NCBI GenBank assembly: GCA_023375675.1
Contig: JALQBC010000015.1
Location: forward strand, 372,001 to 436,000
Length of the DNA: 64,000 bases
DNA from: Cytospora piceicola
Taxonomy: Eukaryota > Ascomycota > Sordariomycetes > Diaporthales > Cytosporaceae
Direction: 5' to 3'
Part shown: piece by piece, positions 1-11,107 of the stretch
Position numbering within the stretch: the stretch's first letter is position 1
Layout: every line of letters begins with the position of its first letter
Position numbers and translations under genes: made by a program
The notes under the pieces: model-generated
Seen by the model: only the letters and a program-made list of their open reading frames with translations
Told to the model about the DNA's origin: nothing
The model's database searches: none

Positions 1-2732
1 GTGGATTGATTTCGTAAGTGCGTACTTTTGGTCGAATTCGTGAAACCTTTGTGGGGGTTGTCAGAAGAAGAAGGGAAAGGAAGGTCGTTGCTCAATATCC
101 CCACGGGGTTGGGGTTGAGTTGGAGATCGCCAGTGACTCCATCCCGGTGCATGTGGTCAGTGCGTTTCTGACCCGCTCACCTGACCAGGGGCGGTGCCGT
201 GTAAGTGCTAACCAACAGCCCCAACTCGATTGCAGGTCAGCATTCTCCAAAGCGTGTGCTACCTACCCTCCAAACAAGATTTATGAGTGAACATATCGCA
301 TCTGAAGTCTTGTTTGACCACGCTCAACCTGTTCCTTGATATCCTGCTGCATGCGCCACCCACATCGTCAACTCGGCCTTGATTCCGGAGTCAACCGGTC
401 CTCCCAGATATTCTCAGGTCAAACGTCTCCATCTATACCTGTTTATATTTTAATTGCCTGCAATTGCCTATAGCCGGGAAAGTGAGGCTTTGGTTAGCCT
501 ATATTCAACCCCTCAGCTGCTGGCGAAGGATATCTCGAGTCGGCTGGTGTCAACTGGTCGATTTGTCCTTTATCGACGTTTGCTAACTTCTCTATATGGA
601 TAAGGGTGGAAGCTTTTGGCATTATACAGATGTCGTAGTGTAGTGCAATTGTTCTGTCCACCATATGAAGCTACCCATCTGGGTTTCTTCCCACCGTCGT
701 GGAACCAGGAGACACCAGCCGGCGCACCACCAGGTAGCTAGCTGGCTTGGTCCTTAGCATCTGTCAGCAGCCTATGGAGCAAGTCCCTTAAAAGGGGTCA
801 TAATCATTGCAATTTGCATTAACTTCTATCCATTCCGTGAGCCACCGCGAAACTTGGAGAGGCCCCTAAAGCATGAGGAGCTCTTCGGTCAGCAACCGTA
901 CCTCATCGGGCCTGCGTTGAAGACACTCTCAGGTACATCCTTCGTCGGACACAGATTGGACTGGGACTGTCTCCGTGATGACCATAAGCCTCAGATGTTT
1001 CTCAAAAAGTAGATTTCAAGCCTTGAGAGTCCATCTGTAGAGGTAGCGGATAACGAAGCAAAAAGAAAAGAACACAAAAACAAGAAGTATTCCTGGCTGC
1101 CTCACAGTTGAACTGTGGTCTCCTTCCTTCCCCCCTGGAACCATCAATTGACCTGACAATCGGCCGGAGACTCTAACCGTTGCGCCATGATGGATTTCGT
1201 TGGAATGGTATTGGTTGAAGCTCCTCATAAGGACGTGGGATCTTGCACTGTAGCCTCTACTACCTGGGTAGGTAGGTACTTACTTAAGTAGGTACTGTGG
1301 GCACCGCTGCATGCTTGAAAGCCTATATGATACGAAGCTGGTACACCGTCTCATCTTTACTGGCAGTCAGGCAACCCAGCGATACACAAAGCTTGCTTGA
1401 CTTCGACCATCAATGACTTGTTATCGTGCCTTTATCCTTCTTCGATTCATTGTTCAGATAGTCCTTTCAGTGCCCAGAAGCTCCAGCCACGATGCATCAC
1501 TTGCACCCGAGTACTGGGCAAGCCACCGGCAGGTGGCCTATGAAGCCCAAATGGCACTGAGTAGCAGGTGGTAACAATGCCATTGATATACAGCACTGAT
1601 AGCATCCCTATGTTTATATCTCGGCCGCCTCGAAATACCCAAGGACTCCTTCGACACCAAGCTTGTCCACGGCACTTCCACCCACACCCAAAGGCAGCGA
1701 AAGTTTCACACCTCGGCGTTCAAGAGAGCTAAACCAAATAGTTCCTGAACCAATAAACGGTACCATCCAGCCAAGATGTGTCGATACGTACATTTCATTT
1801 ATGACTGTGGTGTAAGTATCCCCTCTGGAGCCATCGCGGTTGTGTCTGCTGCAATGGCGACCGCTCCCCACTAACTCGACACATGGTCTCATCAGTCCAT
1901 CTCTTATTGTATCTCCGACCTGTTTGGATCCGCGGCTAACTTCTGATTTGTTGTAGCACAAGCTGTACCCAGCCGGCCCACTCCTCGATGAACGGGGATG
2001 TCTTCCAGCGGCACGCACAGGAAGGAACTGTTGGGTCCAGCGGGGCGAAACCTCGGTGAAAGTAAGGTGGCCACAGGGAGGAAAGTGCGACAATTGCATG
2101 CAAATGTCTGCCAACAATTCACCGGATAGTGGAAGCACCGGCTCGCCCATGTACTGCGACAGCCCGTCGACTTGAGGGGCAATGCTGCAATAACAGGCAG
2201 TTCTTGGAGAAATGCGGTCTGGAGAAAACGAGGTGGACATACTATCACACGAGAACGATGATTGCGAGTAAGTGGAATTGGTTTCATTTGCAATGCAACT
2301 CATCGAGGCTGACAAGTAAAAGCAGTCAGACTCAGGGTATATGATATGTCCGCCGGGTGGTTTAGGCGTATCGAGTGCGTGCGGTAGATCGATGAATTGA
2401 CTCAAGACACGAATAGGGTGCCCGTAAGCTGCAGCAGCATGCTATCCGACACCTGTCGGAAGCAAGTCAGAGTGAGGTTCGTGTTCCCAGGGTTTCCCAA
2501 GGTGCTCATCCACCCTTGTATATGGTATAAAGTCGGCGCACAAGAGCAGTGGACAACACTATTTGAAACAGAGCTCGACGCGAAGCTCTGAGGCGCAATT
2601 GCAGTGTCGTTCGAATGTCGTCCAGTACATGATTCCATCGCAGAACCCCTCAAGAGCAACATCCTGCCGTGCTGGTATAGACGGAGCCACAAATCGGCCA
2701 CAACATATTCATTCTCCTTCGCCTAGCTTTCA
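1..2732. other. Intergenic / no confident gene
   Basis: No recognisable gene was found. A 263-codon minus-strand reading frame (1614-2405) ends in a plausible-looking hydrophobic tail but has no recognised domain, and neighbouring frames are also open, so it is not called. A tract of CCTAGG/GTAGGTAC-type repeats lies at about 1260-1295. A tRNA-like box A with a nearby T-arm-like hairpin lies on the minus strand at 1103-1187, but it does not fold as a tRNA. Confidence 0.4.
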
Positions 2733-3239
2733 TCATGGCACCCGTGTCTTGAGCTGCACCCCATGCCAGCCCTTCATCATGTCGCCGAGAACCGCATTGA
2801 CCATCCGTTGCTGTTTCAGCATATTGGCACCACGGAACTTCTCAGAGCTGATATCGATGCCATACATGGAACCGCAACCACCCGATATATCCTGTACTGC
2901 CAGCTCCACGGGGTTGAACTCCTTCGTCAGGCGATCCCAGATCGTGGACTCGGCCTCGTCGAGGAAGTCGGGCTTCTCGATGGCACTGGGCTTCGCTCCG
3001 GACTCGGTTGCTGATACCGTTGCGCCAGACGATGCTGCCGATGAGTAGAATTTGTGTGCGGGGACTGTTATTGAGGGCGTAGATCGTCGGACAGAGAACT
3101 GGGGAACTATGGATGCTGTCGGGGCAGAGGAGGCATGTCGTTTGACCGTGGGGCTTGCTAAAGATTGTCCGGTTGCGCGTTTGGACACCGCAAGGGCGCG
3201 GCTGCCCCGTAGTAGGGTCGAACACCTTTGGCACAGCAT
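2733..3239 (-). CDS. BOL3: Mitochondrial BolA-like protein (Bol3/BOLA3 type)
   Basis: This is an intronless gene for 168 aa. The first 85-90 residues are basic, rich in Ser/Ala/Arg and poor in acidic residues, as expected for a mitochondrial presequence. The BolA domain spans about 91-168 and carries the GGCGSMY motif (Cys122) and a C-terminal WHG (His159). In BOLA3-type proteins the equivalent Cys and His help hold a [2Fe-2S] cluster with monothiol glutaredoxin. By family knowledge the protein acts in the matrix, late in iron-sulphur cluster delivery to [4Fe-4S] enzymes such as lipoate synthase. The ATG at 3239 is chosen because it gives the presequence. No operon-like context is seen, and the next gene starts over 1 kb away on the other strand. 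The family assignment is strong; the exact role is inferred. Confidence 0.88.
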   Translation of the reverse strand: MLCQRCSTLLRGSRALAVSKRATGQSLASPTVKRHASSAPTASIVPQFSVRRSTPSITVPAHKFYSSAASSGATVSATESGAKPSAIEKPDFLDEAESTIWDRLTKEFNPVELAVQDISGGCGSMYGIDISSEKFRGANMLKQQRMVNAVLGDMMKGWHGVQLKTRVP

Positions 3240-4274
3240 ATTGATATGTTGATTAGGTTGAAATTATAATTTGCTCGCGGTTTTGGTAGTGGGAAGCGGA
3301 GCTTAGGCTTGTAGTTGAAGCTCGAGATGTCGATTAGAAATTCGACCGCGGTGAGTGGAGCTTCGGCTGCCTGCTGTTTACGTCATCCATCTGGCCAATC
3401 ATTGTACAGCCTTATATAAGCAAGGCTGGCAACTTCGAAAAGGAGTGACCCCTTTTCCGGACCCTAACCCGTCTGGCAGTATTACACCCCCCCTTTGTCA
3501 GACCACCAGCATACAGTTACACCAGAAGCTGCAACACTCAACAGAGTGACAAGGTTTCCTGATTTTTGGATGAGATCATTTTTATAGCATTTCACCTAGA
3601 ATGGCGTTATAACCCTGCTGCTGATCATTTTGGCTTTTTTTAATAGTGAGCCCCAGTGGACATTAGATACTTATAGTGATGTTCCTCCTGACACATCCGG
3701 GAGCCTATGCGTCCCGGCTAAATATACATACCTGGTACTCAGCCGTCAGCCAACTTCAGAAAGACATAAGGCATGATATTTTTAGAGACATTAGAGGACA
3801 ATGAAGCGTCTATTCATATCCCGTGTATGTTAAAGCTGAGACCAGACTGCCTTAAATCTACAGGAGCATGGTTATGTGTTCCAGTCCTTCAAAAGTAGGT
3901 AGGTGCCAGAGTCGGACCTTGGGACTGTAGTCAATGGCAACTGCACAAGATGCCAGTGTAGGTTAGTTCTCGAGTTCTATCTGACTTACAAATTAAGACT
4001 TTTCGTATTCCACAGAATGTTCCTTTTGGGCTTTGAGCTTCACTATTCCAACTTCTGGGGTAGGCAACGACACAAGTGACACATCAATGTTCCGAACTTT
4101 GATACTTGACTACATTTCTATGCCATTCCTTCAAGTCCTCTTTGACGAGGAAGGCTCAACCTCTCCCCTACTCTATCTCCGGGGTTATTTAAGCAAGCAC
4201 CAGTTGCTACCTACTCGAGGACAGAAGAGGGTACCTGGTCAGATACCAGTAACCCAACTGCTAAAGCCGACGAG
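3240..4274. other. Intergenic region
   Basis: This is the divergent space between the BolA-like gene and the SET gene. It is AT-richer than the flanking coding sequence and contains no supported gene. It presumably holds both promoters. Confidence 0.5.
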
Positions 4275-5424
4275 ATGTCCACAGGCCAGTCCACAAGTCC
4301 CGGTACTTCTTCAGACCCAAGTGAAAAGCTGACAATACCCTCAGAAACCTTTGTGTTGGATTCCATCGAAATCCGCCCCGCCGGTGCTGGCATGGGCAAC
4401 GGAACCTTCGCCACCGTCGACATACCCAAAGGAACCCGGATCTTCGCAGAACCACCTCTGGTCTTCCTGTGTCCTTCGCCGAGGCCGTACACCCAGTTCT
4501 GTCACCTGGTTGACGCCCTGGGCGTTAAAGCCTCCGAAATCGACGAGTTGTTCTACAATCCGATGCTCTTGAATCGAGGACAACCAGGAAACCTTTTCGA
4601 GCACATCCGTGTTGAGAATCATCCCCTCGTCACTGGACAGCCCCGGCCTCCGCCTCCCGACGTAACGATGGTCAAGCGCTATGCCATCTTCCTCACCAAC
4701 TGCAACGCAATCTCAAGGGGCAAAGACGTCGGCCGAGGCCTCTTCCCCATGTACAGTCGCGTCAACCATTCCTGCGAGCCCAACGTGTTCTGCGACTGGA
4801 ACACCAAACTCAAGCAAGAGACCGTCCACGCCGCCCGAGACATCATGGCGGGTGAGCAGATATTTCAAGGCTATCTCAGCACCGAGGACTTCATGACCTG
4901 CGAGGAGAGAGCAGCGAAGTTACGCAGCTGGGGCATCGTCTGCCGGTGTGCTGCCTGCGCCCAGCCCGCAGTCTCGGATCCTGTGCGCAAGCGCATGGGA
5001 GTCCTGGATGCGGAGTTGAGGAGGATGTCCCAGTTGGAGCAACACGCCGACACGGGCGCCCGCAGAGAGATTGCGGTGGACGGACTCCAAAAAGCAAGGA
5101 CTCTCGCGGGACTGCTTGAGGATACGGGTCGGTGTTCTTGGAGACTTTGCCAGGCGTAAGTGTTCCTTTATCTTATGACCCCGTATCACGACACCAGGAA
5201 GCGTGGCCAATCATCTGGACCATGTATAAGTTGCACGGGACTTGAACCTGAAACTGACGTATGACTCTAGCTACCAAGCCTGCTCGCGTTACAACAAGTT
5301 CTTAGGCAACGAGGCGGAGGCGGTCGAGTATGCCAGGAAGAACTTTGAGGCCCAGGAGATCATTGTTGGCCAAGATGGAATGGATCGGACGTGGATCGAG
5401 AAGCTTGGACTAAAGATCTCGTGA
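4275..5424 (+). CDS. SET domain-containing protein
   Basis: Two exons (4275-5155 and 5271-5424) encode 344 aa; the donor is GTAAGT and the acceptor CTCTAG, splitting one Ala codon. The SET fold shows an N-terminal AGMGNGTFA strand (about 37-46), the core NHSCEPN motif (164-170), a catalytic-region Tyr (about 200) and a post-SET CRCAAC cysteine cluster (223-228) that would bind zinc. Such proteins use S-adenosylmethionine to methylate lysine side chains. This fungal group resembles SET5/SMYD-like proteins, but no MYND finger is visible. The residues after the intron look like the start of a TPR-like helical tail. The substrate cannot be told from sequence, and the target may be histone or non-histone. 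Confidence 0.85.
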
Positions 5425-5638
5425 TGTGTTTGGCTGTATGGTTGTTTCGTATTCAATACAGAACGCTATGCTCAGAGACTTATTGTTTCAAGTTTCGCCT
5501 GGATATGGTATCCATACTTCGCTATCCCCTACAGTCAATCATCCCATCACAACCTCGAACATCTCATAGCCCTACATCCCAGCTCCCGCATCACTAACCT
5601 GATGGCTGCACAATGTCCCAGTAGGCGTCGAAGTCCCG

Positions 5639-6778
5639 CTAGACTTTCTCATTCGCCCATTCATCGCCCAGCGAGGCCACATCCTGCGGTGTGTAAGCCA
5701 TGGCGAGATCAACCAGGTACGCCTTGCCGTCCTTGATGAGGAAGTTGGCCTTGTGGCTTGCCATGGGGTTCCGATGCCACCCCGTCAACCGATAGAACCG
5801 ATACAGTGCCCTGCGGCACAACTCCTTTTCATCGTCACTGCTAGGCATGTGTGCCCCTTCGATGTACTCGGTGAGGAACCCAATGACTCTGCCTTCCTCT
5901 GCCACATGGCCCACGAATTTGGGGGTGATGTCCTTCCCGTCACAGGCCCGGTATGCCATCATCTCCCTCTCGAGGCCTACTTTGCTGCACATGGGCGATG
6001 GCCATATCTTCATGACCATTCTAGTCTTGCGATTGTCAATGTCATCATGGGTGACGACCCGGATCCGATCGCTGTTGTTGACTGGAATGATGGTTTCCAG
6101 GCTGATGTCAGTAATCGAAAGCTTGACGTACTCCAGGACAGGCTTCTCTGCCCAGATTGCTTCGGGTTCCAGTTCTGGCAGAGGACTGAGTTTCTCGTCA
6201 GAGATCTCCGCCCAGAGGTAGAAAATGCTCTCTTTTTCATCATCCTCCTCCTCTTCCATCACAAAGCTGACATTTGCGCAATTCCAGTACCCGCTTGGGA
6301 GAGTAAAGGGCCCGGACTTCTTGAACAACTCCCTCGCAAAGAAGCCCGGCTGGTACGTGACCCCATGGCCGGCTTTTTGATGGAGTGTAAGGTACTTGAC
6401 ACGGTTCTGGACGCAGCCGCCTTCCAGCCAGCTTTCAACGAAGAACCGCAGCACGGGCTTGATATCTCGCCTGTGGTTCCGCGGGGCCCAAAGGAGCGAG
6501 CCGAAGTCGCCATGAAAGAGAGAATCGGCAGGGATCGGCGCTGGAGGCTTTGGCGCCAGGGGCTTTGGCGCTAGAGGCCTAGAACCGGGAGGGGTTGGGG
6601 CGGAGGCACGACCAGGTGTTTCCTGGATGCTGGACTCAGCATCGTCTTCGAAGATTTCCTAGTCGCTGGACTCAGCATCGTCCACGAAGAATCCGTCCTC
6701 GAAGAGTTCGTCGTCTGTGGACATGGCATTGTTGTCAAAAGTGTTTTTGAACGGATCAAATGGAGGATCAAATTCCAT
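5639..6778 (-). pseudogene. Kinase-like (APH/choline-kinase fold) gene with in-frame stop
   Basis: The reading frame runs from an ATG at 6778 to a stop at 5639 (380 codons) but is interrupted at codon 40 by TAG (6659-6661). Upstream is an acidic segment; downstream come a Pro-rich linker with repeated LAPKP units and a domain resembling fungal aminoglycoside-phosphotransferase/protein-kinase-like folds. That domain has a KIWP strand lysine, an FLTEYIEGAH hinge region, and a degenerate catalytic stretch (WHRNPMASHKANFL) followed by VDLAMA in place of the usual metal-binding loop. Canonical catalytic Asp residues are missing, so even the intact product may be a pseudokinase. A 36-bp imperfect tandem repeat (6625-6696) brackets the stop, and the sister copy has CAG at the same place. 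Alternatives are a start at the downstream Met near 6254, or an unrecognised intron removing the stop. Confidence 0.6.
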
Positions 6779-8502
6779 TGTCAACGCAAGTTGAGAAATT
6801 CAGTGAATGTGTGAAACGAATGATACTTTGTGTTGTGGATATGTTCAACCTGATGTTTGGTGAGTTGGTGCTGCTGTGGTTTTGTTGACGCTGTTGGTTC
6901 CAAAGTTGGCCAAGGAGAATTTCATTCGGAAAACATCTGCTATCTCAGTTTATATCTGGTACTTGCATTGCCTTCTATTCCTTCCCAACCTGGAAAACAC
7001 CTGGTTGAGCATGCACGGAAACACCATGCCAGGTAGGTGTGTATTGTTGGCGGTCTCCCGTCATTCTACACATTGGGCCATCGATCTTTCCATCACCAAA
7101 ACAGATCAATACAGATACAGCGTCAAGAGGTGCCGACATCTTAATGTTGAGACAGCCGTAAAGGTATGTTTATCTGGCTTGTAAAGTAGAAGCACACTGT
7201 ACTTGAAGCGAAAAGATCAATCCAAACCAGAACTACCTAGGTACCCCAGGACAGTTCCCTGCCATGGTGGTTCCATAGTAACTTCACACCCCAGCAGTCT
7301 TAGTATAGATGTAATATTTTATATCTGATATCTCGGATTATAGAAGGGTCACCCAGGAATTCTACGATCTTATGGGGCGGATCCCTTACCCCTAACCCCT
7401 GACCCCTGCAAGAGGCAACATACGTCCCCTCCTTTCTCCCATGCTCCTTTTCCATGATCCTACAGACCTAGAACACTTGTCGACATTATCGATCGTCTTT
7501 TGACTGTCATACGAGATCCGCATCACAGCCTATCTCACATTGGTGTTGTGGCTCATATACCTGTGATGGCGACATCCGGAGCGGATTTGTTGATCTGAAT
7601 TACTGAGGGAACCTTGTTGAATTCGCAGCACTTACTGAGTAAGTATTACGTACAGAGTCACTGGGTTATTCCCCTTACACCCTCCATTCACATTTTCCCT
7701 CCCTCTCCTGCTTTCTCCTTGTTGCCTCCTTTCATCTTGGCCCCCAATCCGTTATCTTGTCATGTCGGACCAGAAGCTCCACGTTCTAGGTTTTGTTGGA
7801 CTGACCGTTGCATCAACTCCCCTCTCTGTACAAAATGTGCCCCACTATATACTATCGCAGTCGCGTGGCGGCACCAAACGGGCACCAAACGGTTAATATC
7901 TGGACCCACTGATAGAGGGCTCCACAAGCGACGACCCCTATCAGACTGGAATCGCTGGAATCCGTAGGATTCTTGAGCCCCAGAATCACGCACGCCCGAG
8001 GAGAAGGGGCCCTCCGAGCGGAAGAACGTGATACCTGTACCTCGATCAGGATCCATTATGGGGCCCCTCGTCAACCCACGAACTGCCGAGCCAACTGCAG
8101 ACATCTATGGCACATAGCCTGGACAAGGCATTGCGCAAGACGTTAAGATTGCACATGGAGGGTCCTAAGATTCAGAATGGAGAAGGGCCGGGAAGAAGCG
8201 AATTGCTTTCCAGGAACAGATCAAGCCCAGGGGTCCACTTCCCACGCTCGGCAAGAACTGGGCCTTCGTTGCGGAGATCAATGGCTTCAAGGTTTGGCAC
8301 CAGGGGGCTTTATCCCTGTTGGGTGCATCAGGAGACCGTTGTTCTGCTGTCTAGACCCCGGACAGCTTCCCCGAAGTTCAAATAAACATCTCACGCGGCA
8401 CTCAAAGTCCTGTTCGAATAACCTTTCCAACCTTATGTCCTGACTGCTCAGAAATCTTACTTGTCACTTTCTCGGAGAGATATCGCCAACCCTGTACACA
8501 AC
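6779..8502. other. Intergenic region
   Basis: No supported gene. The stretch holds one exact TACCTAGGTA palindrome (7234-7243) and a CCCTAACCCCTGACCCC-like tract near 7388-7410. Small open frames on both strands (7614-7967, 7760-8104) overlap each other and show no domain. Confidence 0.45.
7234..7243. repeat. Dispersed palindrome TACCTAGGTA, copy 1
   Basis: An exact 10-bp palindrome between genes; other exact copies are at 22221 and 25689. Confidence 0.7.
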
Positions 8503-9891
8503 ATGGGATTCAAAGCTATTATCGTTGGTGGTGGCCTGTCCGGACTGGGCATCGCCCATTGTTTCGACAGGGCCGGCATCGACTTCGTCGTCCTGGAGCG
8601 GAGTGATCTTCTCGTCCCCAAGGGAGGAGCTTCCATGGCCCTGTGGCCGAACAATGTGCGAATTCTGGACCAACTTGGCCTTCTGGAGGGAGCGCAGGCA
8701 CTCGACTGCCAGATTTGGAAGAAGCAGAACGTACGGAAAGATGGATCCGTGCTTCAGAAGAACAATATGATGGAGAGAGTCGGCGTGGCGTAAGTTTGCC
8801 CCATAAAGAGAAAACAAGTATCTCCCGGGTACTCGGCGTGACTCAACTGACAATCGAGTAGACTTGGACATCCCTGGATGTGCTTCCACAGGCCAGCACT
8901 GCACGAATATCTCTACACCAGCCTCCCGGATCACGAATCCCGCATTCTGAGCAACCAGGGAGTAGCATCGATCGAGACAACGGCCGACGGCGTGACGGTC
9001 ACGTGCACGGATGGCACCGTCCACGAGGGCTCGATGATTATCGGCGCAGACGGTGTAAACAGCGCCGTCAGGAGTCACATGTTCATGAGCCAGACAGACC
9101 CCAAATTCGCTGAGCCTTTCACAACTTCCTACAGAGCGCTTTACGGCTGCTCAACCTGGACAAAGAACCTGGACCCCCACACACTGTACGAAATGCATGG
9201 AGACAAGATCAGCATTCAGGTTATTCCAGGACCCGATATAGCCATGTTCGTCGTGTACGAGCGCCTGCCAACGACGGTCAAGGGGAGCAAGCGATACTCG
9301 GAAGAGGAGAAGGAGGAATTTGCCAAGTCGATATTGGACTTCAACATCTCAGAGGACCTCAAGTTCGGAGACATCTGGGGCACGAGCACGTGGTCCTACT
9401 TCTCTGGGCTCGAGGAGGGAGTCGCAGATCTGTGGTACACCGACCGCACGGTGCTTGTCGGCGACACGGTGCACAAGATGACCCCCAACGTGGGCCTTGG
9501 CCTCAACAGCGGATGGCAATCAGCAGCGATCCTGACGAACGGCCTCCGCACGCTTCTGCAAACCACCCCGGAGCCGACCACGTCAGACCTCAACAAGGTT
9601 TTCCAGGAGTACCAGGGAATAAGGATGAAGAACGCCTCGGACATGAGCTCACTTTCGGGCCTCTACACACGAGTTGTGGCCTGGGATAATGCTCTCTGGA
9701 AGCTTGCCGACCAGTACATTTGCCCATACATCGGCGGCGACTGCGCCTTGCTGGACCTGCTCGTCGTGCCACTGGTGTCGAAGCAGGGCAATACCCTGAA
9801 TTTCCTTAGCGAGAACGACTTCAAGACTGGCAAGACGGCGTGGAAGAATGGCCGGATGACGGTTTCGAAAGAAATCGAGACCGAGGCATGA
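8503..9891 (+). CDS. FAD-dependent monooxygenase (PaxM/salicylate-hydroxylase type)
   Basis: Two exons (8503-8789 and 8862-9891) encode 438 aa. The N-terminal dinucleotide-binding motif is VGGGLSGLG (residues 8-16). The mid-protein GADGVNS motif (157-163) and the GDTVHKMTPNVGLG motif (about 295-309, ribityl/FAD binding) are the three signatures of class A flavoprotein hydroxylases. These use NAD(P)H and O2 to hydroxylate or epoxidise aromatic or prenylated substrates. The closest known type appears to be the fungal epoxidase/hydroxylase group that acts in meroterpenoid and indole-diterpene pathways, but catabolic salicylate-like hydroxylases share the same motifs. No C-terminal membrane anchor is obvious. 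No polyketide synthase or prenyltransferase lies nearby in this window, so a biosynthetic role is not established. Confidence 0.87.
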
Positions 9892-11107
9892 GTGCGGTCT
9901 TGCGAGCAGCAGGAGCTGCGATGGTTTCCAAATGAGAATGTGCTCACACCCTTCCTGATGTACTGGATGCTTAATAATACAGCGGAGAAGGATGACGATA
10001 CTCCAGCCGCTTCGACTTTTCAATTCAGATTTACGTATATACCCCAAATATATTATAGAACGATGGGCTAGTGCCATAGACTTCCCCAGCTCGATTTTGG
10101 CGTTCCCATGCAGCTCACCCTGTCTCGCAATTCCCTTGAGGATCCCTTCCGGTGGGTCAGGTGTGGAGTACCAGGTATATCCACCTGGGCTTTCATGTAT
10201 CAAAGAGGCGTTCTACCCCGGTTGCCAACGTCCGCCCTACTCATTCAACTAAGGCGCTTGTCAACGAGCCGATGGGGTTCCGGAGCCCCTTCAAACAACA
10301 AATAGTGTCAGTTACCCAACTATGGATATTGCTGTAATTACAAGACCGTCCACCGCCGGCCGGAGAGGGACCCCATGTCGTCTTGGGAGGAGAATCTAAT
10401 ATTTCGAAGAGCCCTGGAATCTAACACGCAGTCCATACACCTGGGCAGCACCAAATTTCAAGCCCGTATAGGACGGGCATCCTACCTAGCATGCCGTTGC
10501 ATGAACACTCCAGTCTTCTCACGCGGGCCGAGATATTCGGTCCCTTCACACGGTCACATCATCCGAATCTCGCTAACGCCGGGCGAGTTGAGGTTCATCC
10601 GCTGCGATGCCGTCTCAGCCGAGCGGTTTGCTTGCACATCCGACGAACGGCTGGCTCTATCGCGCAACAACCACCAGATCATAGACCATATCCAAGAGGT
10701 CCGGCATTGGGTGGACCGCATCATCTCCTCTTCTCCTTCAGAAGCCTCACCGTCATCTCCACACTGCTTTCCCCATGTTGTCGAAGTGACCCCGCAGCTG
10801 GTGGACGATTCGACTGACTGCTCATGTGATGCTCCTCATATCCCCAACCAAGGGAAGCTAAGCAAGACGTGGCTTGCAATTTCCCTCCAATCATGCCAAT
10901 AAATCCGAAATTTCATTCGCAGACGGTGCGGATGCGTTGTTGATGTGGTCGTGTAGCTATATTGGGGATCAAGCCGCTGGGGGTTTTTGAAGATGGGCAG
11001 GAACGGAATCACGGTGTGAGTGTAAAATACTCGCAGTGGAACTTCAGTATTGACTCTTTATATTGTGTGGGAACTGATCGTCTTCTGCCTACCTGGGTAC
11101 CTGTATC
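9892..11107. other. Intergenic region
   Basis: No confident gene. A 175-codon ATG frame at 10375-10902 has no recognised domain and no splice support, and an overlapping open frame exists, so it is left uncalled. The 3' part must hold the promoter of the esterase at 11108. Confidence 0.4.

Noticed and set aside
1103..1187. Minus-strand tRNA-like element (box A TGGCGCAACGGT at 1176-1187, T-arm-like hairpin CACAG-TTCAA-CTGTG at 1103-1117).
   Set aside because: No acceptor-stem pairing and no anticodon stem; at best a relic.
1614..2405. 263-codon minus-strand ORF.
   Set aside because: No domain, no splice logic, overlapping frames equally open; left uncalled though not impossible.
10375..10902. 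175-codon ATG frame.
   Set aside because: No domain and an overlapping alternative frame.
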